A DNA stretch of 62,043 bases from Flavobacteriales bacterium (GTDB taxonomy: Bacteria; Bacteroidota; Bacteroidia; Flavobacteriales_F; PHOS-HE28): NCBI GenBank assembly GCA_024103275.1, contig JAGFIV010000122.1, positions 1 to 62,043 on the forward strand, written 5' to 3'. Within the stretch, counting starts at the first letter, position 1; each line of letters starts with the position of its first letter. Both the position numbers and the translations under genes were made by a program. Shown here piece by piece: positions 39,075-48,156 of the stretch. The notes beneath the pieces are model-generated. The model saw only the letters and a program-made list of their open reading frames with translations. It did no database searches and was not told the origin of the DNA.

Positions 39075-41903
39075 ATGGCGCCAGCCGTAGACCATAAGCA
39101 ACGACATGCCCCCGCCGGGACCGTGCGGCGGATCTTGGGCCTCCTGGCATTCCTGCTGTTCCACCAGCTGGTGATGGGGCAGGCGTTCACCCTGTCGGGA
39201 ACGGTGTACGACAAAGGGGACGGGCACACCATGCCCGGGGCTGCGCTCATACTGATCGACCAAGGTGATACCACCCTCCGGCGAGCAGCGGTGAGCGATA
39301 AGGACGGCGGCTTTCAGTTCAGCGCCGTGGCACCGGGCCGATACGTGCTCCGTGCCAGCTTCATCGGGTTTCGGACCATCGACCTTCCGCTGCAGGTGGA
39401 GGGCAACATGCAAGAGGTGAAGCTGCGGATGGAGGCATCGGTGACCGAACTGCAAGCGGTGGAGAAAGTGGCCGTTCAGCGGCGGGCGGAGCAACAGGGG
39501 GACACGACCGTGTTCAATGCCGCCGCATACAAGGTGAACCCCGATGCCACGGCGGAAGACCTGTTGACCAAAATGCCCGGCATCACCAGCGACAAGGACG
39601 GGGTGAAAGCACAAGGTGAGAAGGTGACCAAGGTGCTGCTGGACGGCGAGGAATTCTTCGGGAATGACGCCACCACGGTGCTGAAGACCCTGCCCGCCGA
39701 GGTGGTCGAGAAGGTGCAGGTGTTCGACAAGCTGAGCGACCAGGCCCAGTTCTCCGGGTTTGACGACGGCAGCACGGACAAGACCATCAACATCATCACC
39801 AGGAGCGGGATGAACCACGGCATGTTCGGCACGGCCAGTGTCGGTTACGGCACCGACGACCGCCATGCCGCCAGCCTGTCGTTCCACCGTTTCAAGGGCA
39901 AGCAGCGCATCAGCCTGATCGGCCAAAGCAACAACGTGAACCAACAGAACTTCTCGGCCCAGGACCTTGCCGGCGTTTCGGCGGGGGCTTTCACCGTGGG
40001 CAACAAGCCGGGCATCATCCGTACCCGTGCCATCGGGTTGAACTACAGCAACGATTTCGGCCGGACGAAAATCACCGGAAGCTACTTCTTCAACCAGCAG
40101 CATGGCCTGAGCACCTCGCTGAGCGACCGCACCACCTACTTCAGCAACATCGCCGCGCAAGTGGCCCACAGTTCAAGCGAACGGGCCACGGATAATGCCA
40201 ACCACCGGCTCATTTTCCGGATCAAGACAGACCTGGACGATGCCAATTCCTTGATCATCCGGCCGCAACTGAGCCTGCAGCCTGGCACCACGAACAGCTT
40301 GCGAACCTCCCGGGTGCTGAACGGGGAAGGGGCCCTGCTGAGCGCTTCGGACAATGACAACCGCTCCGACCGGGAAAATCTCAGTTTCAGCAACTCGCTG
40401 CTGTTCCGCCACAAGTTCGCGTTGAAGGGAAGGACCTTCAGCGCGAACCTGAGCACTTCCCTGGGCAGCCAGGACGGCACCGGCGGCCTGTTGGCCACCA
40501 ACAGCTTCCTGTCCGACACGGCCCTTGTGGACCGCCTCAACGACCAGCGCAACGCCACGGACAACTTCAACCAGAACCATGGCCTGCAACTGCGCTACAC
40601 GGAACCGGTGGGCGAGCGGGGGCAGCTGCAGGTTGCCGTGGAACCGGCCATCCGCCTGAGTGATGCCGAGAAACTGACGTACGATACCGACCCGGATGAT
40701 GGCGAGGAGCAACTGAACGCGCGGTTGAGCAACAAGGCGCTGAACACGGTGCGGTCCCTGAAGGGTGGCCTGAGCTACCGCTTCCGGGGCGAAGGCTTCA
40801 TGTTCAACCTGGGGCTGGACGGCCAGGCCAGCGACATGCACAGCGAACAGACCTACCCCTTCACCTCCGTGGTGGATCGTTCTTACATGAACCTATTGCC
40901 CAACGCCATGTTCAACCGGAACTGGAGCAAGCTCACCCGCCTGCGGGTGATGTACCGCACCAACGTGAGCACCCCTTCGATCAACCAGTTGCAGGCAGTG
41001 GTGGACAACAGCGACCCCCTGCACCTGACCACCGGTAACCTGGGCCTGGACCAGACCTACAGCCATGCCCTGACCTTCCGCTTCAACACCATCGACAGCA
41101 CCGGGACCAAGCCCTTCTTCGCGTTGCTTTCCCTGCAAGGCCAGCGAGGGCGGGTGAGCAACGTCACCTACGCAGCCGCGGCCGACAGCGTGCTGGCCGA
41201 TGGCATGGTGCTGCCCGCCGGTGCCCAGCTCACCTTGCCGATGAACATGGACGGGTACCTCTCGGCCCGTGCCTTGGCAAGCTATGGCCTGCCCGTGCTT
41301 CCCGTCCGCAGCAACCTCAATCTGAGCGTGGGTGGCAGCGTGGACCGCCTGCCCGGCATGGTGAACGGCGTGCGCAACTTCACGCTGAACAACAACGCCA
41401 ACCTGGGCGTGGTGCTGGGCAGCAACATCAGCAAGGATGTGGACTTCAACGTGGGCTACACGGCCAACTTCAACACCACGCGCAGCGGCCTGCGGCCCAA
41501 CGCCCATAACGCCTATTACCAAGGACGGTTGACCGGCAGCCTCACCTTGGGCGGATTGGGCGGCTGGGTGTTGGAGAACCAGGTGAACTATGAGCATTAC
41601 AACGGCCTGGGTGCCGACTACGACCGGGATGCCCTGGTGTGGAATGCCGCCATCGGCCGCAAGTTCCTGAAGAACGATGCCCTGGAACTGCGGGTGACGG
41701 CCTACGACATCCTGGGCCGCAACGTGAGCGTGACGCGCGACGTGACGGACACGTACATCCTGAACACGGCCACCAACATGCTGCAGCGCTACTTCCTGCT
41801 GTCGCTGCGCCACAACCTGCGGGTGTTCAAGGCCGGAAGCGAACTGCCCCTGCCCGAGCCGGAAAGGGGACCCGGACGCCGACCTTGGGACGGTGAGCGT
41901 TAG
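39075..41903 (+). CDS. outer-membrane beta-barrel protein (TonB-receptor-like)
   Basis: 942-residue outer-membrane protein. Hydrophobic signal region ~19-36 (LGLLAFLLFHQLVMGQ), CarboxypepD_reg-like domain ~38-115 (LSGTVYDKGDGHTMPGAAL...), a plug-like domain ~150-235 (DLLTKMPGI, VTKVLLDGEEFFGND, VFDKLSDQAQFSGFDDGS) and a large beta-barrel to the end. This layout is the Bacteroidota outer membrane beta-barrel family (OMP_b-brl_3), related to TonB-dependent receptors. No SusD partner or TonB-box is obvious, so the ligand is unknown. It has its own start region and ends 6 bases before the convergent FtsB-like gene. Confidence 0.92.
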   Translation: MAPAVDHKQRHAPAGTVRRILGLLAFLLFHQLVMGQAFTLSGTVYDKGDGHTMPGAALILIDQGDTTLRRAAVSDKDGGFQFSAVAPGRYVLRASFIGFRTIDLPLQVEGNMQEVKLRMEASVTELQAVEKVAVQRRAEQQGDTTVFNAAAYKVNPDATAEDLLTKMPGITSDKDGVKAQGEKVTKVLLDGEEFFGNDATTVLKTLPAEVVEKVQVFDKLSDQAQFSGFDDGSTDKTINIITRSGMNHGMFGTASVGYGTDDRHAASLSFHRFKGKQRISLIGQSNNVNQQNFSAQDLAGVSAGAFTVGNKPGIIRTRAIGLNYSNDFGRTKITGSYFFNQQHGLSTSLSDRTTYFSNIAAQVAHSSSERATDNANHRLIFRIKTDLDDANSLIIRPQLSLQPGTTNSLRTSRVLNGEGALLSASDNDNRSDRENLSFSNSLLFRHKFALKGRTFSANLSTSLGSQDGTGGLLATNSFLSDTALVDRLNDQRNATDNFNQNHGLQLRYTEPVGERGQLQVAVEPAIRLSDAEKLTYDTDPDDGEEQLNARLSNKALNTVRSLKGGLSYRFRGEGFMFNLGLDGQASDMHSEQTYPFTSVVDRSYMNLLPNAMFNRNWSKLTRLRVMYRTNVSTPSINQLQAVVDNSDPLHLTTGNLGLDQTYSHALTFRFNTIDSTGTKPFFALLSLQGQRGRVSNVTYAAAADSVLADGMVLPAGAQLTLPMNMDGYLSARALASYGLPVLPVRSNLNLSVGGSVDRLPGMVNGVRNFTLNNNANLGVVLGSNISKDVDFNVGYTANFNTTRSGLRPNAHNAYYQGRLTGSLTLGGLGGWVLENQVNYEHYNGLGADYDRDALVWNAAIGRKFLKNDALELRVTAYDILGRNVSVTRDVTDTYILNTATNMLQRYFLLSLRHNLRVFKAGSELPLPEPERGPGRRPWDGER

Positions 41904-41909
41904 ACCGCC

Positions 41910-42239
41910 CTACTTCCCCTTTTCCCCGGGCACAAGCACGAAGATGTCCTCGTTGTCGCGCTTCATCAGGTATTTCTCCCGCGCGAACTTTTCCAGCAGC
42001 GCCTGGTTGCTGTTGATCTCGTGGAGCTGCTCACGGGTGACGGCAATCTCCCGGGCATAGCGGTCGCGCTGTTGCTTCATCTGGTGCAGCTGGTGCCGCA
42101 GTTTCACCATGGTGTACAGGTCGTAGTCGGCGAACAGGCCGACCCACAGCAACAGCACCAGCAGGCCCGCCCCGTAGCGGTTCCGCAACGGGCGTGGCAC
42201 ATAGCGCAAGATCTTCTCCTTCACGGCGTGAAATTGCAT
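41910..42239 (-). CDS. septum formation initiator (FtsB/DivIC family)
   Basis: 109-residue bitopic membrane protein. A short basic cytoplasmic end (KEKILRYVPRPLRNRY), one membrane helix (GAGLLVLLLWVGLFADYD, ~23-40), then a periplasmic coiled coil (LRHQLHQMKQQRDRYAREIAVTREQLHEINS) and the FAREKYLMKRDNEDIFVLV end typical of the family. It joins the divisome with FtsL and FtsQ-type proteins. ATG at 42239 is used. It lies downstream of pruA on the same strand but is separated by a hairpin. Confidence 0.93.
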   Translation of the reverse strand: MQFHAVKEKILRYVPRPLRNRYGAGLLVLLLWVGLFADYDLYTMVKLRHQLHQMKQQRDRYAREIAVTREQLHEINSNQALLEKFAREKYLMKRDNEDIFVLVPGEKGK

Positions 42240-42250
42240 GAAAGGCAAAC

Positions 42251-42268
42251 GCGGGCCCGAAGGCCCGC
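42251..42268 (-). terminator. terminator-like hairpin after pruA
   Basis: Perfect 7-bp stem GCGGGCC / GGCCCGC with a 4-base loop, between the pruA stop and the FtsB-like gene; on the minus strand it is followed by a T-rich GTTTGCCTTT. Confidence 0.6.
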
Positions 42269-42302
42269 ATTGCACTTGTTCAACGATCGATCGTGCACAG
42301 CC

Positions 42303-43931
42303 TCACCCCAGGAACGGGTAGCGGTGGTCCACCGGGGGAACGAAGTTCTCCTTGATGGCCCTTGCACTGGTCCAGCGGATCAGGTTCAGGTAGCTGCCGG
42401 CCTTGTCGTTGGTGCCGCTGCCGCGGGCACCTCCGAAGGGCTGCTGGCCCACTACGGCGCCCGTGGGCTTGTCGTTGATGTAGAAGTTGCCGGCCGCATG
42501 GCGCAGCACCTCCGTGGCCTGCATCACCGCCGCGCGATCCTGTGCGAAGATGGCCCCGGTAAGCGCATACTGTCCCGTGGCATCCACCAGCTTCAGCGTG
42601 TCCGTCCACCGGTTCGGGCTGTATACGTACACGGTGAGCACCGGTCCGAAGATCTCCTCGCACATGGTGACCGACCGCGGGTCCTTGGTCTCCAGCACCG
42701 TAGGCTCCACGAAGTAGCCCTTGCCCTTATCGTATTTCCCGCCGGCGATCACCCTGATGTTCGCTTTGTCCTTCTTCGCCGCAGCGATGTACCCCGTGAT
42801 CTTGTCGAAGGCCTTCTCGTCGATCACCGCGTTGATGAAGTTCTTGAAATCGCGCGGGGAGCCCATCTTCATGTCGGCGAGGTCCTCCAGCAGGGCCTTC
42901 TTCACCTGCGGCCAGAGGTTTTCCGGGATGTAGGCGCGGCTGGCGGCGCTGCACTTCTGCCCCTGGTATTCGAAGGCGCCCCGGCTGAGCGCGGTGGCCA
43001 CTTCCAGCGGGTCCGCGCTGGGGTGGGCGACCACGAAGTCCTTGCCGCCGGTCTCGCCCACGATGCGCGGGTAGCTGCGGTAGTTGGCGATGTTCTGGCC
43101 GATCTCGCCCCAGATGGTGCGAAACACGGCCGTGCTGCCCGTGAAGTGCACCCCCGCGAAATCCTTGTGGCTGAATATGGTGTCGCCCACGAGTTTGCCG
43201 TCCACATGGATCAAGTTGATCACACCATCGGGCACACCGGCCTTGCGGAATACCTCCATGATGGCCTGGGCCGAGTAGATCTGCGAGTTGGCGCATTTCC
43301 ATACCACCGTATTGCCCATCAAGGCCGGTGCGCTGGGAAGATTGCCCGCGATGCTGGTGAAGTTGAACGGGGTGAGCGCAAAAACGAAGCCTTCCAAGGG
43401 CCGGTACTCCAAGCGGTTCCAGATCCCCGGCGGGCTGATCGGCTGGTCGCGGTAGATCTGGGTCATATAGGCGACGTTGAAACGGAAAAAGTCGGCCAGT
43501 TCGCAGGCGCTGTCAATCTCGGCCTGGTAGGCGTTCTTGCTTTGCGCCATCATGCTGGCCGCGTTGATGGAGGCGCGATAGGGGCCGCTGATCAGGTCCG
43601 CCGCCTTCAGGAAAATGGCCGCGCGCTCCTCCCAGGGCATGCGCTCCCAGTCACGCTTGGCCTTCAATGCCGCGTCGATGGCCGCCCGCACGTGCTTGGC
43701 ATCGCCGTGGTGGCTCATGCCCAGCAGGTGCTTGTGGTCATGGGGCATGGACATGCGGCGCTGGTCCTTGGTCTCCACCGCCTTTCCCCCGATCCACATC
43801 GGGGCATCCATGTGCAGCTTCAGCCGCCGGTCATATTCGGCCTGCAGGCTCTTGCGCTCGGCGCTGCCGGGGGCATAGCCCAGAACGGGTTCATTGTGTG
43901 GTGGAGGAGGAGTGAAAATGGCGTTGCTCAT
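42303..43931 (-). CDS. pruA: L-glutamate gamma-semialdehyde dehydrogenase
   Basis: 542-residue PruA (1-pyrroline-5-carboxylate dehydrogenase), the stand-alone form. It oxidises glutamate semialdehyde to glutamate with NAD, the second step of proline breakdown. Seen: the NAD motif FTGSTAVF (~262), catalytic Glu region VGETGGKDFVV (~289), catalytic Cys in EYQGQKCSAASR (~327), and the C-terminal GNFYINDKPTGAVVGQQPFGG. Length and order are those of Bacteroidota PruA. ATG at 43931 lies 41 bases after a perfect TATCTTTG box. No proline dehydrogenase gene is in the window. The downstream DPP IV/POT cluster would supply proline-containing dipeptides. Confidence 0.98.
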   Translation of the reverse strand: MSNAIFTPPPPHNEPVLGYAPGSAERKSLQAEYDRRLKLHMDAPMWIGGKAVETKDQRRMSMPHDHKHLLGMSHHGDAKHVRAAIDAALKAKRDWERMPWEERAAIFLKAADLISGPYRASINAASMMAQSKNAYQAEIDSACELADFFRFNVAYMTQIYRDQPISPPGIWNRLEYRPLEGFVFALTPFNFTSIAGNLPSAPALMGNTVVWKCANSQIYSAQAIMEVFRKAGVPDGVINLIHVDGKLVGDTIFSHKDFAGVHFTGSTAVFRTIWGEIGQNIANYRSYPRIVGETGGKDFVVAHPSADPLEVATALSRGAFEYQGQKCSAASRAYIPENLWPQVKKALLEDLADMKMGSPRDFKNFINAVIDEKAFDKITGYIAAAKKDKANIRVIAGGKYDKGKGYFVEPTVLETKDPRSVTMCEEIFGPVLTVYVYSPNRWTDTLKLVDATGQYALTGAIFAQDRAAVMQATEVLRHAAGNFYINDKPTGAVVGQQPFGGARGSGTNDKAGSYLNLIRWTSARAIKENFVPPVDHRYPFLG

Positions 43932-43971
43932 GATGGTGCGTTAAATGCGGCCTATAGGTCCATGGCCGTTG

Positions 43972-43979
43972 CAAAGATA
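43972..43979 (-). promoter_or_regulatory. -7 box candidate for pruA
   Basis: TATCTTTG on the minus strand, an exact TAnnTTTG match, 41 bases upstream of the pruA ATG. Confidence 0.5.
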
Positions 43980-44111
43980 CCCTGTGCCAACGGCTACGAC
44001 CGCCCAGCCGGGCCCTTGGGATCGGCCCTCCGGCACTTTGCAATCCCGCTGCAGAGGGGGCCTTTCCCGGGATTCCGACGTCGCCGGCGCCCCAACTTGG
44101 GCCCTTCCGCC

Positions 44112-44498
44112 TCAATTGGCCGCATGCGGCAGGTGCAGGTCAAAGGCCGGGATGGCCACGTCAAATTCACTCCCGTCGTCCAGGTGGCGCATGCGGTAGC
44201 TGCCCTGCATGCGTCCGAAGCCGCTGTGGAGTTCGCAAAAGCTTGAGTACGTGTATTGTTCGCCTGGTTCCATCACCGGGGTATTGCCCACCACCCCTGG
44301 ACCTTCCACCTCCATCCGGGGCGCCAAGCTGTCGATGATGGTCCAGTGCCGATGGAGCAATTGCACGGGACGTCGCCCATGGTTGGCGATGGCAATGCGG
44401 TAGCTGAACAGGTACCGCCCGTCGTCCGGCCTGCTTTCGGCCGCCTCGTACCGTGCGAGCACGCTCACTCGGATGCCCTGCGTGACTGCGACTGGCAT
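44112..44498 (-). CDS. apaG: ApaG-family protein
   Basis: 128-residue ApaG (DUF525) protein with a fibronectin-III-like fold. Seen: YLFSYRIAIANHGRRPVQLLHRHWTIID (~28-55), GVVGNTPVMEPGEQYTYSS (~69), and MQGSYRMRHLDDGSEFDVAIPAFDL (~98-122), the family core. The name comes from E. coli cobalt/magnesium phenotypes; the biochemical role is not settled. ATG at 44498 is chosen over the TTG two codons upstream. Confidence 0.96.
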   Translation of the reverse strand: MPVAVTQGIRVSVLARYEAAESRPDDGRYLFSYRIAIANHGRRPVQLLHRHWTIIDSLAPRMEVEGPGVVGNTPVMEPGEQYTYSSFCELHSGFGRMQGSYRMRHLDDGSEFDVAIPAFDLHLPHAAN

Positions 44499-44550
44499 TT
44501 TCAACGCAAGAATAACGCTTCCCCGACGGGATTGTGCTCCAACGCCGTCA

Positions 44551-45852
44551 TCAACCCTTGCGGCTGTTCAAGAAGCGCAGTCCAAGCAGCCGGTCGCAAC
44601 GGAGCTGGTAATCGCGGATGTACACAAGTACCAAGTAGTCGTTCTCCGTTTGGAAGTGGGAACCTTCCAACCGTGCCAGGTCGGGGACCGTGGCCCCGGA
44701 GGGCAGGAAGGCATATACATAGTCGAAATAGCCCTGCTTGAGGAGCACCCGCGCCGTATAGGCCTTTTTGGCCTCGTCCCAGCTGCACCGGAACTCCTTC
44801 CGGCACTGGAAGTTGCTGATGGCCCCGTACACGTATACTTCGCCACCGGGTTCCTCGTGGGTGCGCGGCAAGGTGAAATCCACGTAGAGGTAGTCCGCGC
44901 TCAACGGATCGTCGCGCACCAGGTCGTTCCTGACAAGGTATTTGCCGTTGATGTCCGGCATGTCCAGATAGACCCTGAATTCGCGCTTTTCCTCGGGTTG
45001 CAGCACGGCCTCATCCAAGCCTTCCGGTGAATCGATGTAGCGGGCCACCCGCGTGGTGGAATAGCGCACGCTCTTCAGGTCCGCCCCCCGCCACTCGTTG
45101 CCCCCGGCGAACAGGCCCTGCCTGGGGTGGTCGTAGATCAGCTCATTGTCGCGGATGAACTTGGGCCGGAAGCCGGTGCGCGCGTCGTCCCAACGGTTGT
45201 TCTGCAACGCCACCACGGTCAGATCGCTGAACGGGTCGGGGATGGTGATGCCCGGGTAGCGCAGGGTGAGGTCCAATTGCTGGTCGATGTCGCGCACGTC
45301 GATGTCCCTGGGCGGCACGATGGAAGCGTCGATCTTCACCCGGTCCTCGAAGACGAGGAAACGCCGCGTAAGGACCAGGTCTTCCTGGTCGGTGCCCCGG
45401 AATACCTTCATCAAGTAGTTGCCCGCCACCGTGGGCCGCATCAGGTCGTTGGGGAATTCCAGCTCGTACTCCAGGAAAGGCTGGAGTGTATTGAAGCTCT
45501 GGCGGGGAGTGGGGACGAAATCCGTGGGGACGCCGTCGATGTATTGGCTGGGGACCAGGTCGCTGGGCTGCCACTGGGCATTGCAATGGACCACGGTATA
45601 ACTGAGGTTTTCACCGTTGGGCGAGAAGTCGTCGAAACGGAGCACCAGCGGTTCGGAACTCCCCAGCTCGATGATGGGCGGGGATAGTTCGAAGCCTTTC
45701 TTGAAGAGTTGTACGGTATGGACGGAGGGGGAGTAAATGCGATCCTCGAAGCGCAACCCGGAAGTGGAGTAGTAGTCGCTGTCGGCGCTCATCGCCGGTT
45801 GGATCGCGGTACACGAAAGCAAGGGAAGCAGCAGCAGGCCCAGCCGGGCCAT
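44551..45852 (-). CDS. type IX secretion system plug protein (DUF5103)
   Basis: 433-residue DUF5103 protein. In Flavobacterium johnsoniae the Plug protein closes the SprA outer-membrane channel of the type IX secretion system. Seen: signal peptide (LGLLLLPLLSCTAIQPAMSA), YYSTSGLRFEDRIYSPSVHTVQLFKKGFELSPPIIELGSSEPLVLRFDD-type opening, then TVVHCNAQWQPSDL, QPFLEYELEFPNDLMRPTVAGNY, and the end DYQLRCDRLLGLRFLNSRKG, all characteristic. No other T9SS gene is in the window. An ATG at 45876 is possible, but a TACCTTG box at 45883-45889 lies too close, so 45852 is preferred. The open frame extends far upstream through the tRNA and is spurious. Confidence 0.9.
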   Translation of the reverse strand: MARLGLLLLPLLSCTAIQPAMSADSDYYSTSGLRFEDRIYSPSVHTVQLFKKGFELSPPIIELGSSEPLVLRFDDFSPNGENLSYTVVHCNAQWQPSDLVPSQYIDGVPTDFVPTPRQSFNTLQPFLEYELEFPNDLMRPTVAGNYLMKVFRGTDQEDLVLTRRFLVFEDRVKIDASIVPPRDIDVRDIDQQLDLTLRYPGITIPDPFSDLTVVALQNNRWDDARTGFRPKFIRDNELIYDHPRQGLFAGGNEWRGADLKSVRYSTTRVARYIDSPEGLDEAVLQPEEKREFRVYLDMPDINGKYLVRNDLVRDDPLSADYLYVDFTLPRTHEEPGGEVYVYGAISNFQCRKEFRCSWDEAKKAYTARVLLKQGYFDYVYAFLPSGATVPDLARLEGSHFQTENDYLVLVYIRDYQLRCDRLLGLRFLNSRKG

Positions 45853-46001
45853 GTCGTTTGATCGGCTTGGCAACATCGGATGCAAGGTAGGGGCAGGTCG
45901 TACTAATTGTGTGCGGTGGAGGGGCGTACTGATGTCCAGGCACCCGAATGCCGCGTTGCGCATGGGGCGCTTTCCCTGAGGGGGGGCTTCAAGCCGCCAC
46001 C

Positions 46002-46095
46002 CCCGCTTCGCGGGCTTGCGTGTTCGTTCAGGTCTGCTCGGCTGAGCAAGCTCACCTCGCCTCCCTGAACGAACACGCCCCGCTTTCGCGGGGCG
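46002..46095. repeat. nested inverted-repeat element next to tRNA-Ser
   Basis: Three stems in a row: CCCGC-TTC-GCGGG (46002-46014); long perfect 15-bp arms GCGTGTTCGTTCAGG (46018-46032) and CCTGAACGAACACGC (46064-46078) around a 31-base loop; and CGCCCCGC-TTTC-GCGGGGCG (46076-46095). The two outer hairpins resemble each other. It lies directly downstream of the tRNA, so the last stem may also terminate it. Confidence 0.7.
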
Positions 46096-46098
46096 GCT

Positions 46099-46188
46099 TG
46101 GCGGAGAGGGAGGGATTCGAACCCCCGGTACCCGCAAGGGCACATCTGTTTTCGAGACAGACCCGATCGACCACTCCGGCACCTCTCC
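46099..46188 (-). tRNA. tRNA-Ser (anticodon CGA), CCA encoded
   Basis: 90-nt class II tRNA. Acceptor stem GGAGAGG / CCTCTCC (7 bp), anticodon loop CTCGAAA between TCTGT and ACAGA (anticodon CGA, reading UCG), long variable arm, and a T-arm with GGTTCGAATCC. G73 is followed by a genomically encoded CCA. It decodes serine UCG codons, common in this GC-rich genome. Confidence 0.96.
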
Positions 46189-46375
46189 TGGCTCGGCACC
46201 ATCCGCGCAACGCGGTGAATGGCGGGGCGCAAATATAGCCGGGTTCCATGGCCGCTGGCCAGCACGCCAATGGGAATGCACATCAATCACGCAAAGGAAT
46301 CCACGCCCACCGCGTGGTACGCCTGTTACTGTCGCCCGGTTGCCGTTCCTGCTGCGCGGAGGCCCGCCCACGGTC

Positions 46376-46582
46376 TCAGTGGCCGTGGCCCGCCCCGGCT
46401 TTCCCCGGCGCGTTGCCGCTGTCCCACACCAAATAACCCAGGAAGACCAGGACTACCAAGACAACGAAATTGACCAGCCCGACGGTATTGCTCACGTTTT
46501 CCGTGCTGATGATGGAATACTGCAACGGGAACAGGAATGCTACCAGCCAGATGGCGTATCCGATGAGCTTGCGTTTGTTCAT
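46376..46582 (-). CDS. small two-helix membrane protein
   Basis: 68-residue membrane protein: MNKRKLIGYAIWLVAFLFPL start, two hydrophobic segments (~6-25 and ~33-52, the second VGLVNFVVLVVLVFLGYLVW) and a Gly/His-rich tail ending GHGH. I do not recognise a family. ATG at 46582 follows a TACTTTG box by 22 bases, supporting a real gene; the longer open frame upstream runs into the citrate synthase 3' end. Function unknown. Confidence 0.72.
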   Translation of the reverse strand: MNKRKLIGYAIWLVAFLFPLQYSIISTENVSNTVGLVNFVVLVVLVFLGYLVWDSGNAPGKAGAGHGH

Positions 46583-46665
46583 GGTTTGTGCAATGGGTGG
46601 GGGCAAAGTAAACAGGAACTTCGTTCGGGCACCAAGGCATGGCCAGCTACCGGTTGCATGCCGGC

Positions 46666-47955
46666 TTATTTGCGCTGGGCAATGGGCACGTAGTCCCGCT
46701 TGTTGGCCCCAGTATAGATCTGGCGCGGACGGCTGATCGGTTCCTTGTCCTCGATCATCTCCTTCCACTGTGCGATCCAGCCCGGCAGGCGGCCCAAGGC
46801 GAACATCACCGTGAACATCCGCGTGGGGATGCCGATGGCCCGGTAGATGATCCCGCTGTAAAAATCCACGTTCGGATACAGCTTGCGCTCGATGAAGTAA
46901 TCATCCTTCAGCGCGATCTCCTCCAGGTGCCGTGCAATCTCCAGCACGGGATCGTTGATGCCCAGTTTGCCCAGGATCTGGTCGCTGCTCCGCTTGATGA
47001 TCTGTGCACGCGGGTCGAAGTTCTTGTACACGCGGTGCCCGAAGCCGAACAGGCGGAAGGGGTCGTTCTTGTCCTTCGCCTTGTCCACCCACTTGTGGAT
47101 GTCGCCGCCATCGTTGCGGATGGTCTCCAACATCTCGATCACCTTCTGGTTGGCGCCGCCGTGCAGGGGCCCCCAAAGTGCGGCGATGCCGGCCGAGATG
47201 GCGCTGTACAGGTTGGCCTGGGAGCTGCCCACCATGCGCACGGTGCTGGCGCTGCAGTTCTGCTCATGGTCGGCGTGCAGGATCAGCAGCTTGTTCAGCG
47301 CGTCCACCACCACCGGGTCGGGCACGTATTTCTCCGTGGGCATCCCGTACATCATGTGGAGGAAGTTCTCCACGTAGCCCAGGCTGTTGTCCGGGTACAT
47401 GTATGGTTGGCCCAGGTTCTTCTTGTAACTGATGGCCGCCAGCGTGGGCATCTTGGCGATCAGCCGATAGATCGTCCGGATGACGTCCTTGCTCGGCCTG
47501 TTCGGTGTTTGGCTCTTGGGATAGAACGTGCTCAACGAGCTCACCATGGCCGACAGGATGCCCATGGGGTGGGCATTGCTGGAGAAGAACTGGAAGAAGT
47601 GCTTCATGTCCTCATGCACCAGCGAATGGTACCGGATGTTGCCCTCGAATTCCTCCAACTCCTTGGCGTTCGGCAGTTCGCCGTTCAGCAACAGGTAGGC
47701 CACCTCCAGGAAACTGCCTTTCTCGGCCAACTGCTCGATGGGATAGCCGCGGTAGCGCAGGATCCCCTTCTCGCCGTCCAGGAAGGTGATCGCGCTAGTG
47801 GTGGAGCCGGTGTTCTTGTACCCCAGGTCCAGCGTGATGTAGCCGGTCTCCGACCGCAACTTGCTGATGTCGATCGCCTTTTCCCCCTCGCTCCCGGTCA
47901 CCACCGGCAATTCGTATGTCTTTCCTTCCAGGATGATCTTCGCCGTCTCGCTCAT
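46666..47955 (-). CDS. gltA: citrate synthase (type II)
   Basis: 429-residue citrate synthase, the hexameric bacterial type by length. It condenses acetyl-CoA with oxaloacetate to enter the TCA cycle. Seen: N-terminal beta domain with AKIILEGKTYELPVVTGSEGEKAIDISKLR, RYRGYPIEQLAEKGSF, NSLGYVENFLHMMYG, the catalytic His region GPLHGGANQKVIEML (~231), GFGHRVYKNFDPRA (~305) and the catalytic Asp region DFYSGIIYRAIGIP (~362). It is the only TCA enzyme in the window besides the mutase that feeds succinyl-CoA. A TAATTTCG box lies 45 bases upstream of its ATG. Confidence 0.98.
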   Translation of the reverse strand: MSETAKIILEGKTYELPVVTGSEGEKAIDISKLRSETGYITLDLGYKNTGSTTSAITFLDGEKGILRYRGYPIEQLAEKGSFLEVAYLLLNGELPNAKELEEFEGNIRYHSLVHEDMKHFFQFFSSNAHPMGILSAMVSSLSTFYPKSQTPNRPSKDVIRTIYRLIAKMPTLAAISYKKNLGQPYMYPDNSLGYVENFLHMMYGMPTEKYVPDPVVVDALNKLLILHADHEQNCSASTVRMVGSSQANLYSAISAGIAALWGPLHGGANQKVIEMLETIRNDGGDIHKWVDKAKDKNDPFRLFGFGHRVYKNFDPRAQIIKRSSDQILGKLGINDPVLEIARHLEEIALKDDYFIERKLYPNVDFYSGIIYRAIGIPTRMFTVMFALGRLPGWIAQWKEMIEDKEPISRPRQIYTGANKRDYVPIAQRK

Positions 47956-47999
47956 GTCTTGCTTGGGGTAGTAAAGGTCTTGATCGGATTAAGCGCCCG

Positions 48000-48007
48000 C
48001 GAAATTA
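48000..48007 (-). promoter_or_regulatory. -7 box candidate for gltA
   Basis: TAATTTCG on the minus strand, 45 bases upstream of the gltA ATG; same octamer as before the Rrf2 and lipoprotein (11415) genes. Confidence 0.4.
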
Positions 48008-48096
48008 ACGCATGCACATGATCGATGTTCGCCAAGTCACCGGGTTGCGCCTTTCCGCGACCGGGGGCCGGGGCGACCGGCCATGCCCATGGGTCC

Positions 48097-48134
48097 CAAA
48101 ACGATCAGGGCTGCCCGGTACCCGGGCAGCCCTG
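48097..48134 (-). terminator. terminator of the DUF1573 gene
   Basis: Perfect 13-bp stem CAGGGCTGCCCGG / CCGGGCAGCCCTG with a 3-base loop (48106-48134); on the minus strand it is followed by ATCGTTTTGG. It lies 23 bases after the DUF1573 stop. Confidence 0.85.
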
Positions 48135-48156
48135 CGCTCTATTGGATGTGATGGAT

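Noticed and set aside
42021-44246. 741-codon plus-strand frame opposite pruA
   Set aside because: Antisense shadow; Val/His/Gly-rich composition and pruA is certain.
45903-46286. Frames through the tRNA-Ser and repeat region
   Set aside because: They cross a tRNA gene and inverted repeats; the upstream extension of the T9SS plug frame there is also spurious.
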